Under the pieces are notes generated by a model. It had not been told where the DNA came from. It saw only the letters and a program-made list of their open reading frames with translations, and searched no databases. Both the position numbers and the translations under genes were made by a program. This document shows, piece after piece, positions 10,263 to 18,996 of a stretch of 50,770 nt of DNA. The stretch's first letter is position 1; every line of letters begins with the position of its first letter. Origin of the DNA: Bacteroidaceae bacterium (lineage in GTDB: Bacteria; Bacteroidota; Bacteroidia; Bacteroidales; Bacteroidaceae). The stretch covers positions 1 to 50,770 of the forward strand of contig JAFYMP010000087.1 in the NCBI GenBank assembly GCA_017556585.1, given 5' to 3'.

Positions 10263-11333
10263 TTACCAGTTAAATACAGGAGGTTCGTAGGTAGATCCTG
10301 TAGTCCAATTTTCAACCACTACTGTATTGATTTCAACCTTAGATGCAGTATTGAATCTAAGTGTTACTATATATTTCTTACCTGCCTCAAACTTATTTAT
10401 AGTTACGGCATGACCTGTTATATCATGAGTAGTAGGATCGTTCTGACCATCATCCTTATTATAGGTGATCTGAAATGCCAAACTGTGCGGATTTGCATCG
10501 CCACCAAATTCAAATGGAGCAACCAACATCTTAGCTAAAACCAACGGGCTATTAACAGTTTCATTTGGAATTTCTTGTTGCCCATCAATAGAAGTTATTG
10601 AATATTTTCCTTCGTTTTGATAGTTAACACTACTCCAATTTGACTGTGAATTATCTAAAACATTTTTAATAAAAGTTCTATCATCAGACTTTGCCATTTG
10701 ATTTTCGGTATCGCCCAAATCCAGGGATGCTACTTTGAATACCACATTTCTCATACTTGCAATATCTGCTTTCACTGCTCGGATTTCCAGATATGCAAGT
10801 TCGTGTTTGAGTTCAAACTGTACCTTACCATTACTGAACTCGCTTTGATAAGAACCACTCTTTGTATCGGTAAGAATATCTATTGCACGCTCTATCTCAT
10901 TATCTGTCATTACAGATTGATATTGTGGAATACCACTAAAAGTCATTGTGCGCGCTGCAAGATCTGTAGTCGGATTGCTACTAAATGGAGCATACGCTGT
11001 AAAGATATAGTTATCACTCTTTGACCAATATGACACAGGTGAATATGTCCAGTTTCCATTTGAGTATGTAACCTGCTGGTTTTTCATAATTGGAGCATAA
11101 GTATTACCTTGCTGTATATATGCAGTTACACCTATACCGGTTGTTTGAATACCTGTAACATCGGATATTAGTGCTTTAGTTTCCACACTGCCTGTAAATG
11201 AGATAGGAATCTTTTCCGCAAAGTCTATATTTTCGCGGTCGCACGATGTTAGTATAGGCACTGTTATAAAGAGCATTAACAGCGACAACAAACTATCTTT
11301 ATATCTACCTTCTTTTCTATTCATAACAATCAT
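10263..11333 (-). CDS. Fimbrillin-like lipoprotein 9
   Basis: 356 residues with lipobox ILTSC (Cys31) if the ATG at 11333 is used. That ATG overlaps the upstream TGA as ATGA, which implies translational coupling. An internal ATG at 11324 is an alternative and gives a more ordinary signal length. After the lipid cysteine come PISFTG and TKA. The core is degenerate: SYWSKSDNYIFTAYAP replaces YWP..G, and FELKHELAYLEI replaces the HALSQ motif. The C-terminus has VVVENW followed by a short tail, so the terminal-strand tryptophan is kept. It is intermediate between the main stalk-like group and the most divergent tenth cistron. Confidence 0.85.
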   Translation of the reverse strand: MIVMNRKEGRYKDSLLSLLMLFITVPILTSCDRENIDFAEKIPISFTGSVETKALISDVTGIQTTGIGVTAYIQQGNTYAPIMKNQQVTYSNGNWTYSPVSYWSKSDNYIFTAYAPFSSNPTTDLAARTMTFSGIPQYQSVMTDNEIERAIDILTDTKSGSYQSEFSNGKVQFELKHELAYLEIRAVKADIASMRNVVFKVASLDLGDTENQMAKSDDRTFIKNVLDNSQSNWSSVNYQNEGKYSITSIDGQQEIPNETVNSPLVLAKMLVAPFEFGGDANPHSLAFQITYNKDDGQNDPTTHDITGHAVTINKFEAGKKYIVTLRFNTASKVEINTVVVENWTTGSTYEPPVFNW

Positions 11334-12433
11334 TGTGGTTCAACTATCTCTTCACTACCAGACCAATCTCCGTATGTTGCTTCAAGCGATATTGCATCCA
11401 AACCTATACGGATATTATACACCAGTTTCTTCCCCATTTCAAGCACCTGTTTAGGATTACCCTGAATCTGTATGGAGTTACTGAACGTAATAGTATATGG
11501 TGCAACTATAACTTCATCTCCTCTCTTTGTTGTCTGGGTTACAGAATATGTTACATCAAGAGCTGCATCCTGATTCAGAGTCTGAGGAATAAGAAGTGCT
11601 GCTAAATCTGTATTTTCATCCAGTTTTACAGGGACACTCTTTGGTTTATTTGTACCATCATATTGCAATACCGTTCCCTGTCCCGGTTCCTTATTCAAAA
11701 GAGTATAATCTATAAGATAAGGAACAGTATAAGTATCTGACTCATCATACACATCCCATTGCGGGTTAGTATTCTGTTTAAAGCTACCAATATGGTACAT
11801 CTGTTTCAATGACAACTTATCTATGGTTATTGTAACATGGTTTGTTATACCATCTGCAGTTGTATTAAAATACTTCTGCGGTTCTACAGTAAATGCAACC
11901 TGCGTAAGAGCATGCTTGAATGTTATACCCACTGTTGGAAGATGTTCTGCATTGTTTATCTTTTTATCCAAAGGTTCAGAATACATAAAATCAACTTGTG
12001 TATCTTCAAAAGAGTCTATTTTATAATTTAAAAGAGATACACCATTTGGATATTCAATTTTAGCACCTTGTGAAGACAAACTTGCAGGGGAATATGCTTT
12101 GAAATCCATATATCCTGAAAGTGGCCAGTAGTAATCTGTAGGGGTACTCCAAACAGTTCCGTTATGACTTACCACATTACTTTCTATATAGTTAGTCTGC
12201 GGTGTTACATCGTCTTGATTTGTAAAATAGAATGCACTAATACAGAAACTCTCTGTTGTGAGATATTCTGTACTTTGAGTTATGGCTTTAGATGCACGAG
12301 CTTTATTTACCACCGGTTGGAAAGTCATAATCTCTTGTTTTTCCACCGGATTATCCAATGCACACGACACCATTAACAATGCTGAAATAAGCATCATTGC
12401 CACCTTATTATAGATTCTGCACATTCTATTCAT
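11330..12433 (-). CDS. Fimbrillin-like lipoprotein 8
   Basis: 367 residues with lipobox LMVSC (Cys24). The mature start has EIMTFQP and SKA. The core is close to consensus: YYWPLSGYMDFKAYSP, then DFMYSEPLD, then FKHALTQVAFTV. The C-terminus has TYGDWSG, a shortened form of the terminal W strand. Its start lies 10 bp after the stop of fimbrillin 7, and its TGA overlaps the ATG of fimbrillin 9. It belongs to the Mfa_like_1/fimbrillin family (PF13149-type) by motif recognition. These proteins are exported as lipoproteins, processed at the surface and polymerised by strand exchange in characterised relatives. Confidence 0.9.
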   Translation of the reverse strand: MNRMCRIYNKVAMMLISALLMVSCALDNPVEKQEIMTFQPVVNKARASKAITQSTEYLTTESFCISAFYFTNQDDVTPQTNYIESNVVSHNGTVWSTPTDYYWPLSGYMDFKAYSPASLSSQGAKIEYPNGVSLLNYKIDSFEDTQVDFMYSEPLDKKINNAEHLPTVGITFKHALTQVAFTVEPQKYFNTTADGITNHVTITIDKLSLKQMYHIGSFKQNTNPQWDVYDESDTYTVPYLIDYTLLNKEPGQGTVLQYDGTNKPKSVPVKLDENTDLAALLIPQTLNQDAALDVTYSVTQTTKRGDEVIVAPYTITFSNSIQIQGNPKQVLEMGKKLVYNIRIGLDAISLEATYGDWSGSEEIVEPQ

Positions 12434-12443
12434 ATAGTTTTAC

Positions 12444-13508
12444 TCAATACTTACCTGCAAAACAGTCAAATACTATATCGTTTATATCTTCCTGTTCCCA
12501 ACCTGAAACCACAGGTTCAAAACGAATTTCGTTATTAGCTCCATTCATTGAGAATCCTAAATGATATACATAGCGTACACCCGCTTTAAATTCCCAATTC
12601 TTGTTATAATCATACAGACTTACAGTAGCTTTCTGATTTGGACGAGCAGAGTAAATCTGACCATTCAGCGAGAATTCGTCAATATCATAAACTACAGATA
12701 TTGTCTGAATATCTACTTTTAAAGGAGTAGGCACCACTACAAACAGAGCACTCTTGTCTTGAATAGATGTCATACTGTCTATAGAAAGATATCTATCTTC
12801 CTGAGTAAGATATTCATCACCGCTAAACAGCACAAATTCTGTTGTATTATCCAGATTTGACCATTCTCCGCCTTTGCCCGGTTCAGGTCCATCAAGATAA
12901 TCGCCGGTAACGCTTACACCACCTACTCTAACCTCTTTAAGCCTGATTTTACCCTTCAGTTCATCGCGTGTGGTTGCATCGCGTGCAGTAACCACCACCT
13001 GACTGGAAATATGCTTAAATACCATCTTTACAATTGGCATTTCTGTAGCTATCTGGTCATTTGTAGTTGCTACCAAAGGATCGGCCTGTTCACCTATAGC
13101 ACTGCCCAAATTTACATTTGTAAGGTTCCATCTGAATGTCTCATTGACCATCTTCAGTTCTGCATTATCGGCGCTATACGGATAGTATGCATAGAAATCT
13201 ACAGTTCCTTTTTCCGGCCAAAGATAAACATTGTCGCTCGCAGCTTTCCATTCACCCTCCTTATTCTCTATAACTACATTGTTCATAAGGAAGTTGTTTG
13301 GATTATCATCTACTATAGCAGAGACAGCAAACGATTCGGCTTCGGGGAACGATATTTCACCATTCTCCGATCCCCAAGGATTGATAAGCGCTTTAGTGCT
13401 TACTGTACTTGGACCAAATGTAACTTCTGTGCGTGGTATCAATAGTTCGTTCTGTGAACAACCTATCAGCACCACTGCCGCTGCTACTATTGTTAAAACC
13501 CTCTTCAT
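12444..13508 (-). CDS. Fimbrillin-like lipoprotein 7
   Basis: 354 residues with lipobox VLIGC (Cys17). The early mature region has EVTFGPS and STKALI. The core is LWPEKGTVDFYAYYP, followed by a charged stretch and MVFKHISSQVVVTA, where the usual HAL is HIS. The expected DLMYS segment is replaced by DPLVATTND. The C-terminal strand is IRFEPVVSGW with an extended tail ending FDCFAGKY. That tail contains a cysteine outside the lipobox, which is rare in this set. A 57-bp gap separates it from fimbrillin 6, the largest gap in the operon; I see no promoter box in it. Confidence 0.9.
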   Translation of the reverse strand: MKRVLTIVAAAVVLIGCSQNELLIPRTEVTFGPSTVSTKALINPWGSENGEISFPEAESFAVSAIVDDNPNNFLMNNVVIENKEGEWKAASDNVYLWPEKGTVDFYAYYPYSADNAELKMVNETFRWNLTNVNLGSAIGEQADPLVATTNDQIATEMPIVKMVFKHISSQVVVTARDATTRDELKGKIRLKEVRVGGVSVTGDYLDGPEPGKGGEWSNLDNTTEFVLFSGDEYLTQEDRYLSIDSMTSIQDKSALFVVVPTPLKVDIQTISVVYDIDEFSLNGQIYSARPNQKATVSLYDYNKNWEFKAGVRYVYHLGFSMNGANNEIRFEPVVSGWEQEDINDIVFDCFAGKY

Positions 13509-13565
13509 ATCTATACTTTAGAGGTTAATATTCTGTTTTTATTCTAAAAATTGTTCCTTTCAATA

Positions 13566-14615
13566 TTAATTACCTGCAGCTGGCTGTTCTGGTACATCGT
13601 AACTTGAACCACCAACACTCCAATCCTCTTCAATAGAAGGTGAGTACAAAATTCTATCAGCATAAAGTGTAAGATTCAATGTATATTTCTTACCCATATC
13701 CAATTTTGTTAAAGCATCATTTGTACCAGAATTCAGATCAACATACTTAGTTGTAGAAGTAGTAACATTATTAAATGTCATAGAATAAGAGATAACCAAT
13801 TTCTGCTTATTATTTTCTAAATCTTGTGGAATAACCAAAACCGCTTTTCCTACTTGTGGTACATCTCCAGTGGTATAAGACACAGCTTCTTCGTCATCTA
13901 AAATTTGGAATAAAGCATTTTTTAGTTTTGTATCTTCATCCCAACCCCATGAAGCTACCGGGTCTCCACTCTCTGCAACGGTTAATGTTGCATTATCATT
14001 CATTTGCTGTAGAGATATACTGTTGATTTTGAATGTAGCACCTGCATATTCTTGCGCAACTTTTGCAGTCACTACAATCTGTGACAGTGCGTGCTTAAAT
14101 GTAATTCCTACACCGGCGCCTCCTCCGTTTACACCTGTATAATTAGCTGAATTGTGGCGTTCTTTAGTCAAATCGGTTAAAGGTGTTGAATACATCAAAT
14201 CTACAGGATTTGCTTCTTTACCTGCAGCTACGAATGGTAGAATTAATTCCTTATTTTCTAAGTCGTAATCAGCAGTAATTGTCTCTGTCTTTGGCGACCA
14301 TGCAACCATACCTAATGTTCCTGACAATGGCCAATAAGCGATTGGATTAGAAATAAAAGTTTTAGCATCGCTGTTATAAGAACAGGTTGCATTATTAATA
14401 TACAACTTATTACTTGATCCATCGTTATGATATGCATAAAGGCCAAAAGGAAGGTCTGAAGGATATATGTTACCTGTTATTATAGTCTTTGAATTTACTG
14501 CCTTGTACTGCAATGGTGAGAAACCTATTTCTTGTCTCTCTATAGTTAATTCATTCTGGGTACAGCTTGCCAAAGCTATTGTGGCTAATGCTGCTAAAAA
14601 TAGACTCTTTTTCAT
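13566..14615 (-). CDS. Fimbrillin-like lipoprotein 6
   Basis: 349 residues with lipobox ALASC (Cys18). EIGFSPLQYKA is followed by SKT in place of the common TKA. The core is YWPLSGTLGMVAWSP, then DLMYSTPLTDL, then FKHALSQIVVTA. The terminal strand is ILYSPSIEEDW with a tail ending PAAGN. It groups with fimbrillins 4 and 5 by its signal peptide, the EIGF..L.YKA block and the C-terminus, which suggests these three arose by local duplication. Codon use and composition match the neighbours. Confidence 0.92.
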   Translation of the reverse strand: MKKSLFLAALATIALASCTQNELTIERQEIGFSPLQYKAVNSKTIITGNIYPSDLPFGLYAYHNDGSSNKLYINNATCSYNSDAKTFISNPIAYWPLSGTLGMVAWSPKTETITADYDLENKELILPFVAAGKEANPVDLMYSTPLTDLTKERHNSANYTGVNGGGAGVGITFKHALSQIVVTAKVAQEYAGATFKINSISLQQMNDNATLTVAESGDPVASWGWDEDTKLKNALFQILDDEEAVSYTTGDVPQVGKAVLVIPQDLENNKQKLVISYSMTFNNVTTSTTKYVDLNSGTNDALTKLDMGKKYTLNLTLYADRILYSPSIEEDWSVGGSSYDVPEQPAAGN

Positions 14616-14650
14616 ATTTTTCTGTTTTATTTATTCGCAATTTAAACTTA

Positions 14651-15808
14651 TTATACTTCTGGTACTGCATATTCTGCACCCTGTGGAGTCCAGTCAATAA
14701 CATCTGGTGAATAGAGAATTTCGTTTGCAGAGATGCTCAGATTCAATGTGTAAACCTTATTCTGCTCCAATGAAACCAATTGTGTATTTAATGTTACAGG
14801 CTTTGTAATCTCAGTAACAACAGCAGGAGCAATGCCTGCACCATCAGGATCTACTGTCATAGTGTATGTTACCAACAACTTCACGTTTGCATCAAGTGTT
14901 TGAGGTATTGCCAAAAGACCATTGCCTGCAGCCTCTTCGCTCTTATAATTTACTGCAGATGCAGTAGTAGAATTCAATGTTACGTAATTTGCTTCGGCAT
15001 CTGGAGCAAAGAAATCAAACACCATATCACGACCACTTGCTGTACCCAATGCAGTTGTTGGATCTGACCAGGTAGCATTATCATCTGTTACAGTTAGTGT
15101 AGCATTATCCTCAAGGTTTGCTACCTCTATCTTCTTTATTTTGTATGTTGCAAAATCGCTATAATCAGCAGTAGTCTTTGCAGTAATCTTAATACGGCAA
15201 AGTGCGTGGTTAAACAGGATTGGCACTCCGTTGTATTCCTGCTTTATTTCACCCTGTATTACATCATTTATTTTTCCATTTGAAGTCTTATCCTTTGAGA
15301 GTTTGCTCCACATCAAGTCCTTTTGTCCTTCTGTTCCAGCCTGGAAACCATTAATAGTCAAAACAGATGCCTTAATTGGTGATTGATTCGCATCTACCAC
15401 ATCAATAATAGCATGAGTAACTTTACCTTTTTCTGAATATGGTGAATAAGCAATAAAGGTCAATGAACCCTGCAAAGGCCAGAAACTCTTTGGGTTTGTG
15501 CGCCAATTGCCATCAGTAGTAGAATAAGATACCTCCTTTTCATCTATATACAACTTAGCTTTATCTATATCATCAGTGAAATTCAAGCCATCAGCAAGTT
15601 GATAAGCGAACAGACCAAATGAAGGAGCATCTGTTCCGTAAGTAGCACCGGTAATCACGTTTACGTTTGCTTTTGTCTGTGAAGCTTTGTAGGCTAATGG
15701 CTGGAAGCCTATCTCCTGCTGTTCAACTATTGATTCATCTTTTGTACAGCCGGCCAGAACCATTGTGGCAATAGCTGCTATAAACATACTCTTTTTCATA
15801 TTTTTCAT
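14651..15808 (-). CDS. Fimbrillin-like lipoprotein 5
   Basis: 385 residues from the first ATG (Cys21 in lipobox VLAGC), or 382 from the ATG three codons later. It is the longest fimbrillin of the set. EIGFQPLAYKA is followed by TKANV. The core is FWPLQGSLTFIAYSP, then DLMWSKLSKDK, then FNHALCRIKITA. An unusual cysteine replaces S in the HALSQ block. The terminal strand is ILYSPDVIDW with a tail ending YAVPEV. Gaps are 15 bp upstream and 35 bp downstream, consistent with a shared transcript. Confidence 0.92.
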   Translation of the reverse strand: MKNMKKSMFIAAIATMVLAGCTKDESIVEQQEIGFQPLAYKASQTKANVNVITGATYGTDAPSFGLFAYQLADGLNFTDDIDKAKLYIDEKEVSYSTTDGNWRTNPKSFWPLQGSLTFIAYSPYSEKGKVTHAIIDVVDANQSPIKASVLTINGFQAGTEGQKDLMWSKLSKDKTSNGKINDVIQGEIKQEYNGVPILFNHALCRIKITAKTTADYSDFATYKIKKIEVANLEDNATLTVTDDNATWSDPTTALGTASGRDMVFDFFAPDAEANYVTLNSTTASAVNYKSEEAAGNGLLAIPQTLDANVKLLVTYTMTVDPDGAGIAPAVVTEITKPVTLNTQLVSLEQNKVYTLNLSISANEILYSPDVIDWTPQGAEYAVPEV

Positions 15809-15823
15809 TATTATAGAAAGTTC

Positions 15824-16882
15824 TTACTTAATTTGGTATTCCTCGTCTGCTGTTGACCATTCAACAATGCTTGGTGAGAATAGAATCTCATCGGCACCTA
15901 TTGACAATGTAATGGTGTACTTTTTATTTGCGTTAAGTTTGTCACCTACAATCTCGCTAAGCATCTTTGAGACCCTTTTTGTTGTTTTAGGTACATCAAC
16001 ACCATTTATTTGAGTCATAGAGTAAGTTACTTCTAACTTGATATCTTCTGCCAATGTTTGTGGTATAAGCATTAGCGGAGAACCAAGTTTTTCTGCACGT
16101 TCACCTATAGTTTTTACCTCGTTTTCTGATAATGAAACAAATGTAGCATCATCAGTAGTAGTTGTTTTCCAACCATCTACAAGTCCATTGTCACTGCTTG
16201 CAACATCTTTGACCACTGTCAGTGTACCTTTGTTAGCAACTTCTGTAATCTGAATTTTATTTATCTGGATGGTATTGGCTGATGCCTCCTTATTTTCAGC
16301 CATAAACGCAACCTGTGCCAATGCGTGATTAAATACAACAGGAACGCCTGTTTTTACTGAACCATCGTATTGTACTGTGTTTGCAGACTTTAAATCAAGA
16401 GCACTGGTAATCTTTGAATACATCAAATCAGCCTGTTCTGCCACAGTTGTAGAAGATGAGAAATCTGTTACAGTAAGTGTAGCTGCCTGATTAGCAAAAT
16501 CACTATTTGCAGTTGCAGGCGATACAGCTACAAATGTAAGAGAACCTGACATTGGCCAGTAATACTTAATGAATTTGGAGTCTGTGCTTGACCATGGTCT
16601 CCAAATCTTATAGGTATCTGTTTTATCGTATGCAACCTCTGTTTCAAAATACTTTTCAGAAGATGCATAGTTTGTCAAATAATTACCCTCTCTATCCAAA
16701 GCAGCAAATACTTTGAAGTTTGGGGCATCTGTACCATAAACAGCACTTTCAATAGGAGCCTTGGTCTGTTTGAAATTGTAGGCGCGAAAACCTATCTCCT
16801 GAGGTTCTGATGTCAGTTCCTCCTTAGCACAACCTGCAAATAGTAACATTGCAGATGTCATAAATAATACGACCTTTTTCAT
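15824..16882 (-). CDS. Fimbrillin-like lipoprotein 4
   Basis: 352 residues with lipobox LFAGC (Cys18). EIGFRAYNFKQ is followed by TKAPI. The core is YYWPMSGSLTFVAVSP, then DLMYSKITSAL, then FNHALAQVAFMA. The terminal strand is ILFSPSIVEW with a tail ending YQIK. The conserved spacing between the DLMYS and HAL blocks matches fimbrillins 5 and 6. It is probably an exported, surface-anchored pilus subunit precursor; which of the ten is the major shaft protein cannot be told from sequence alone. Confidence 0.92.
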   Translation of the reverse strand: MKKVVLFMTSAMLLFAGCAKEELTSEPQEIGFRAYNFKQTKAPIESAVYGTDAPNFKVFAALDREGNYLTNYASSEKYFETEVAYDKTDTYKIWRPWSSTDSKFIKYYWPMSGSLTFVAVSPATANSDFANQAATLTVTDFSSSTTVAEQADLMYSKITSALDLKSANTVQYDGSVKTGVPVVFNHALAQVAFMAENKEASANTIQINKIQITEVANKGTLTVVKDVASSDNGLVDGWKTTTTDDATFVSLSENEVKTIGERAEKLGSPLMLIPQTLAEDIKLEVTYSMTQINGVDVPKTTKRVSKMLSEIVGDKLNANKKYTITLSIGADEILFSPSIVEWSTADEEYQIK

Positions 16883-16919
16883 ATTTTTGTTCTTTTATTT
16901 TTTTCAGTTTAAGTACTTA

Positions 16920-17912
16920 TTACTCCATATCGACTGTAGATACCTGAACCTCTACCCAATCGTTAATGCTTGGAGCAAAGTTGATTTCGTCAAGTTTGAA
17001 GTTCAGGGTATAGATATACTTCTTACCCATCAGCCATTCGGTTGCAGTTGCATTATTTGCTGTAGCAGGATTAAGTGCTATATTGAAAGTATATTCTATA
17101 TCGTCTGTATTCAGCATTGAGACTGTAAATACAACATCGGCTGTTGCAGCAGTTTGCGGAATAAAGAGCAGAGGTGCACCGTATGTTGCAGCAGGGGTAC
17201 CTTGAGCTGTCTCAACAGCGGCTGCACTTGTTTGTGCATAATATGAATAATCTGATGTCTGGTCTGTGTTCTTGCTCCAGCCTGCTGTTGGAGCAGCCAA
17301 AGAATTATGATTAAAATCTGCTGTTAAATCTACATTCTTAAAAGTGATTGAATTGATTTTAACTGTTGCATCTGCATAAGTGTCGTTGGTCTGATAGCGG
17401 AACTCTATCTGGCTGAGTGCATGGTTAAACACCATAGGAAGAGCATCCTGCTCAGGTCCTACATTGTAAGCATACATCAAATCAGTTTCCTGAGTATTTG
17501 GAGAGATAGCATAATTTGCTATTGTTGCACCAGTATTCCAGGCAAAAGCAGGAACAGTAGTTTCAGGATAAAAAGCATAGAAACCTACCTTTCCCTGATT
17601 TGGCCAATAGTAGTGGTTTGTGGCATTACGCCATTTGTCTTCATTTTCTATATATGAAATTTCCACTCCTTTCATAAAGTTTGGTGCTGCTGTAGCCTCT
17701 ACATCAGAGAAATCGCTTTCCTGTGTATAGTAGCCCCACACTTTGAACTTTAAATCTTCTGTGAATGTACCACCCGTAATTATAGCTTTAGTATTCTTAC
17801 GTACCACTGCATTGAAACCTACTTCGTTAAGTTCCGGTGTATCAATCTCATTCTGTGTACAAGCGGTCAAGCCAAGTACTGCCAATATTGTAAAGTATTT
17901 TAAAGTTTTCAT
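16920..17912 (-). CDS. Fimbrillin-like lipoprotein 3
   Basis: 330 residues, the shortest of the ten, with lipobox GLTAC (Cys18). EVGFNAVVRK is followed by TKAII. The core is YYWPNQGKVGFYAFYP, then DLMYAYNVGP, then FNHALSQIEFRY. The terminal strand is INFAPSINDW. It resembles fimbrillin 1 more than its immediate neighbours (shared WGYY/WGFY, NFM.G, GFYA.YP and DLMYAY blocks). Similar genes are therefore interleaved rather than strictly adjacent, which argues for old duplications. Confidence 0.92.
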   Translation of the reverse strand: MKTLKYFTILAVLGLTACTQNEIDTPELNEVGFNAVVRKNTKAIITGGTFTEDLKFKVWGYYTQESDFSDVEATAAPNFMKGVEISYIENEDKWRNATNHYYWPNQGKVGFYAFYPETTVPAFAWNTGATIANYAISPNTQETDLMYAYNVGPEQDALPMVFNHALSQIEFRYQTNDTYADATVKINSITFKNVDLTADFNHNSLAAPTAGWSKNTDQTSDYSYYAQTSAAAVETAQGTPAATYGAPLLFIPQTAATADVVFTVSMLNTDDIEYTFNIALNPATANNATATEWLMGKKYIYTLNFKLDEINFAPSINDWVEVQVSTVDME

Positions 17913-17959
17913 ATTATTTTCTCCTTATTATATATTATACGGTTCTATTCTTACTATTT

Positions 17960-18964
17960 TCAAATTTCAAAATCTATGTTATTTCCGGTTTCCCAGTTCT
18001 CTACTGTAGGATCAAAAGATATTTCGTTCAGACCTATTCTTATATTATAGGTGTAGATATATCCCATCTTCCACTCTTGTACTGTAGAGAAATATTTGGT
18101 ATCGGTAGATGTACTGCCATTGTCAAATTCTATGGTATATACTATTTCTACTGCATCTATATCCAAGTTCTGTCCCCACTTGTATCCACTTGCATTTTGC
18201 GGAATAGGCAGAATTGGGGTTCCAACCTGGACAGATGTTGTTCCGTCTATAACTAAAGATACAGGCGATGATACCACTACATAATCTGAAGCCTGAGAAT
18301 AGTTACTCCAGGAACCTGTTTCGCGTGTTCCATCGGTGGTCGCATAATCTGCCATTGTATTTAAGCCATGCAATACAAGTTTATCTATAGTGATTGCACT
18401 TACATTGGTACCGGCTGTATAATTAAAGTTACTCTGCGCTCTGAACTTTATCTGCGATAACAGATGACGGAAAGTTACAGGAACGGGGGCAACTGAATTC
18501 TTTTTATCTGTAATTAAATCGGCAGCCATTAGGTCTATCTGTTCATTTACATCTGTTGGAGCAACAAAATCTGTAAACGATACACCTTTTATATATGATG
18601 CTGCTACGGTTCCATTAAATTCATACGGACTATAACAAGCAAAGGTTAAAGAGCCTTCTGATGGCCAGAAATATTTTTTTGCAATATTTCTCCAGGAACC
18701 ATCTGTTGCATCCTTTTCTATTTCCACATTATCCATATAGTTTGCTGCTGCCCAAGAACCATCTTCCAGTTCGTGGAAAGCATAAACTCCAAAGTGTTCT
18801 GCTTCATGATATGCAGAACCTATAGTCCCAAAGACATTTGCTTTGGTGGAATTAAGAGCAACTGCCTTGAAACCTATCTCTTCTCTTTCAACGCTGTACT
18901 CTTTTTCTGTGCAAGCCATAAAGGCTGGCACCAAGGTTAACAAAATGTAATAAAACCGTTTCAT
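17960..18964 (-). CDS. Fimbrillin-like lipoprotein 2
   Basis: 334 residues with lipobox AFMAC (Cys18). EIGFKAVALN is followed by TKANV. The core is YFWPSEGSLTFACYSP with a non-lipobox cysteine, then DLMAADLIT, then FRHLLSQIKFRA. The terminal strand is ISFDPTVENW. It lies between fimbrillins 1 and 3, with a 32-bp gap upstream and a 47-bp gap downstream. Confidence 0.92.
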   Translation of the reverse strand: MKRFYYILLTLVPAFMACTEKEYSVEREEIGFKAVALNSTKANVFGTIGSAYHEAEHFGVYAFHELEDGSWAAANYMDNVEIEKDATDGSWRNIAKKYFWPSEGSLTFACYSPYEFNGTVAASYIKGVSFTDFVAPTDVNEQIDLMAADLITDKKNSVAPVPVTFRHLLSQIKFRAQSNFNYTAGTNVSAITIDKLVLHGLNTMADYATTDGTRETGSWSNYSQASDYVVVSSPVSLVIDGTTSVQVGTPILPIPQNASGYKWGQNLDIDAVEIVYTIEFDNGSTSTDTKYFSTVQEWKMGYIYTYNIRIGLNEISFDPTVENWETGNNIDFEI

Positions 18965-18996
18965 GTTATCTGTAAATATCGTTATTATCTATTTAA

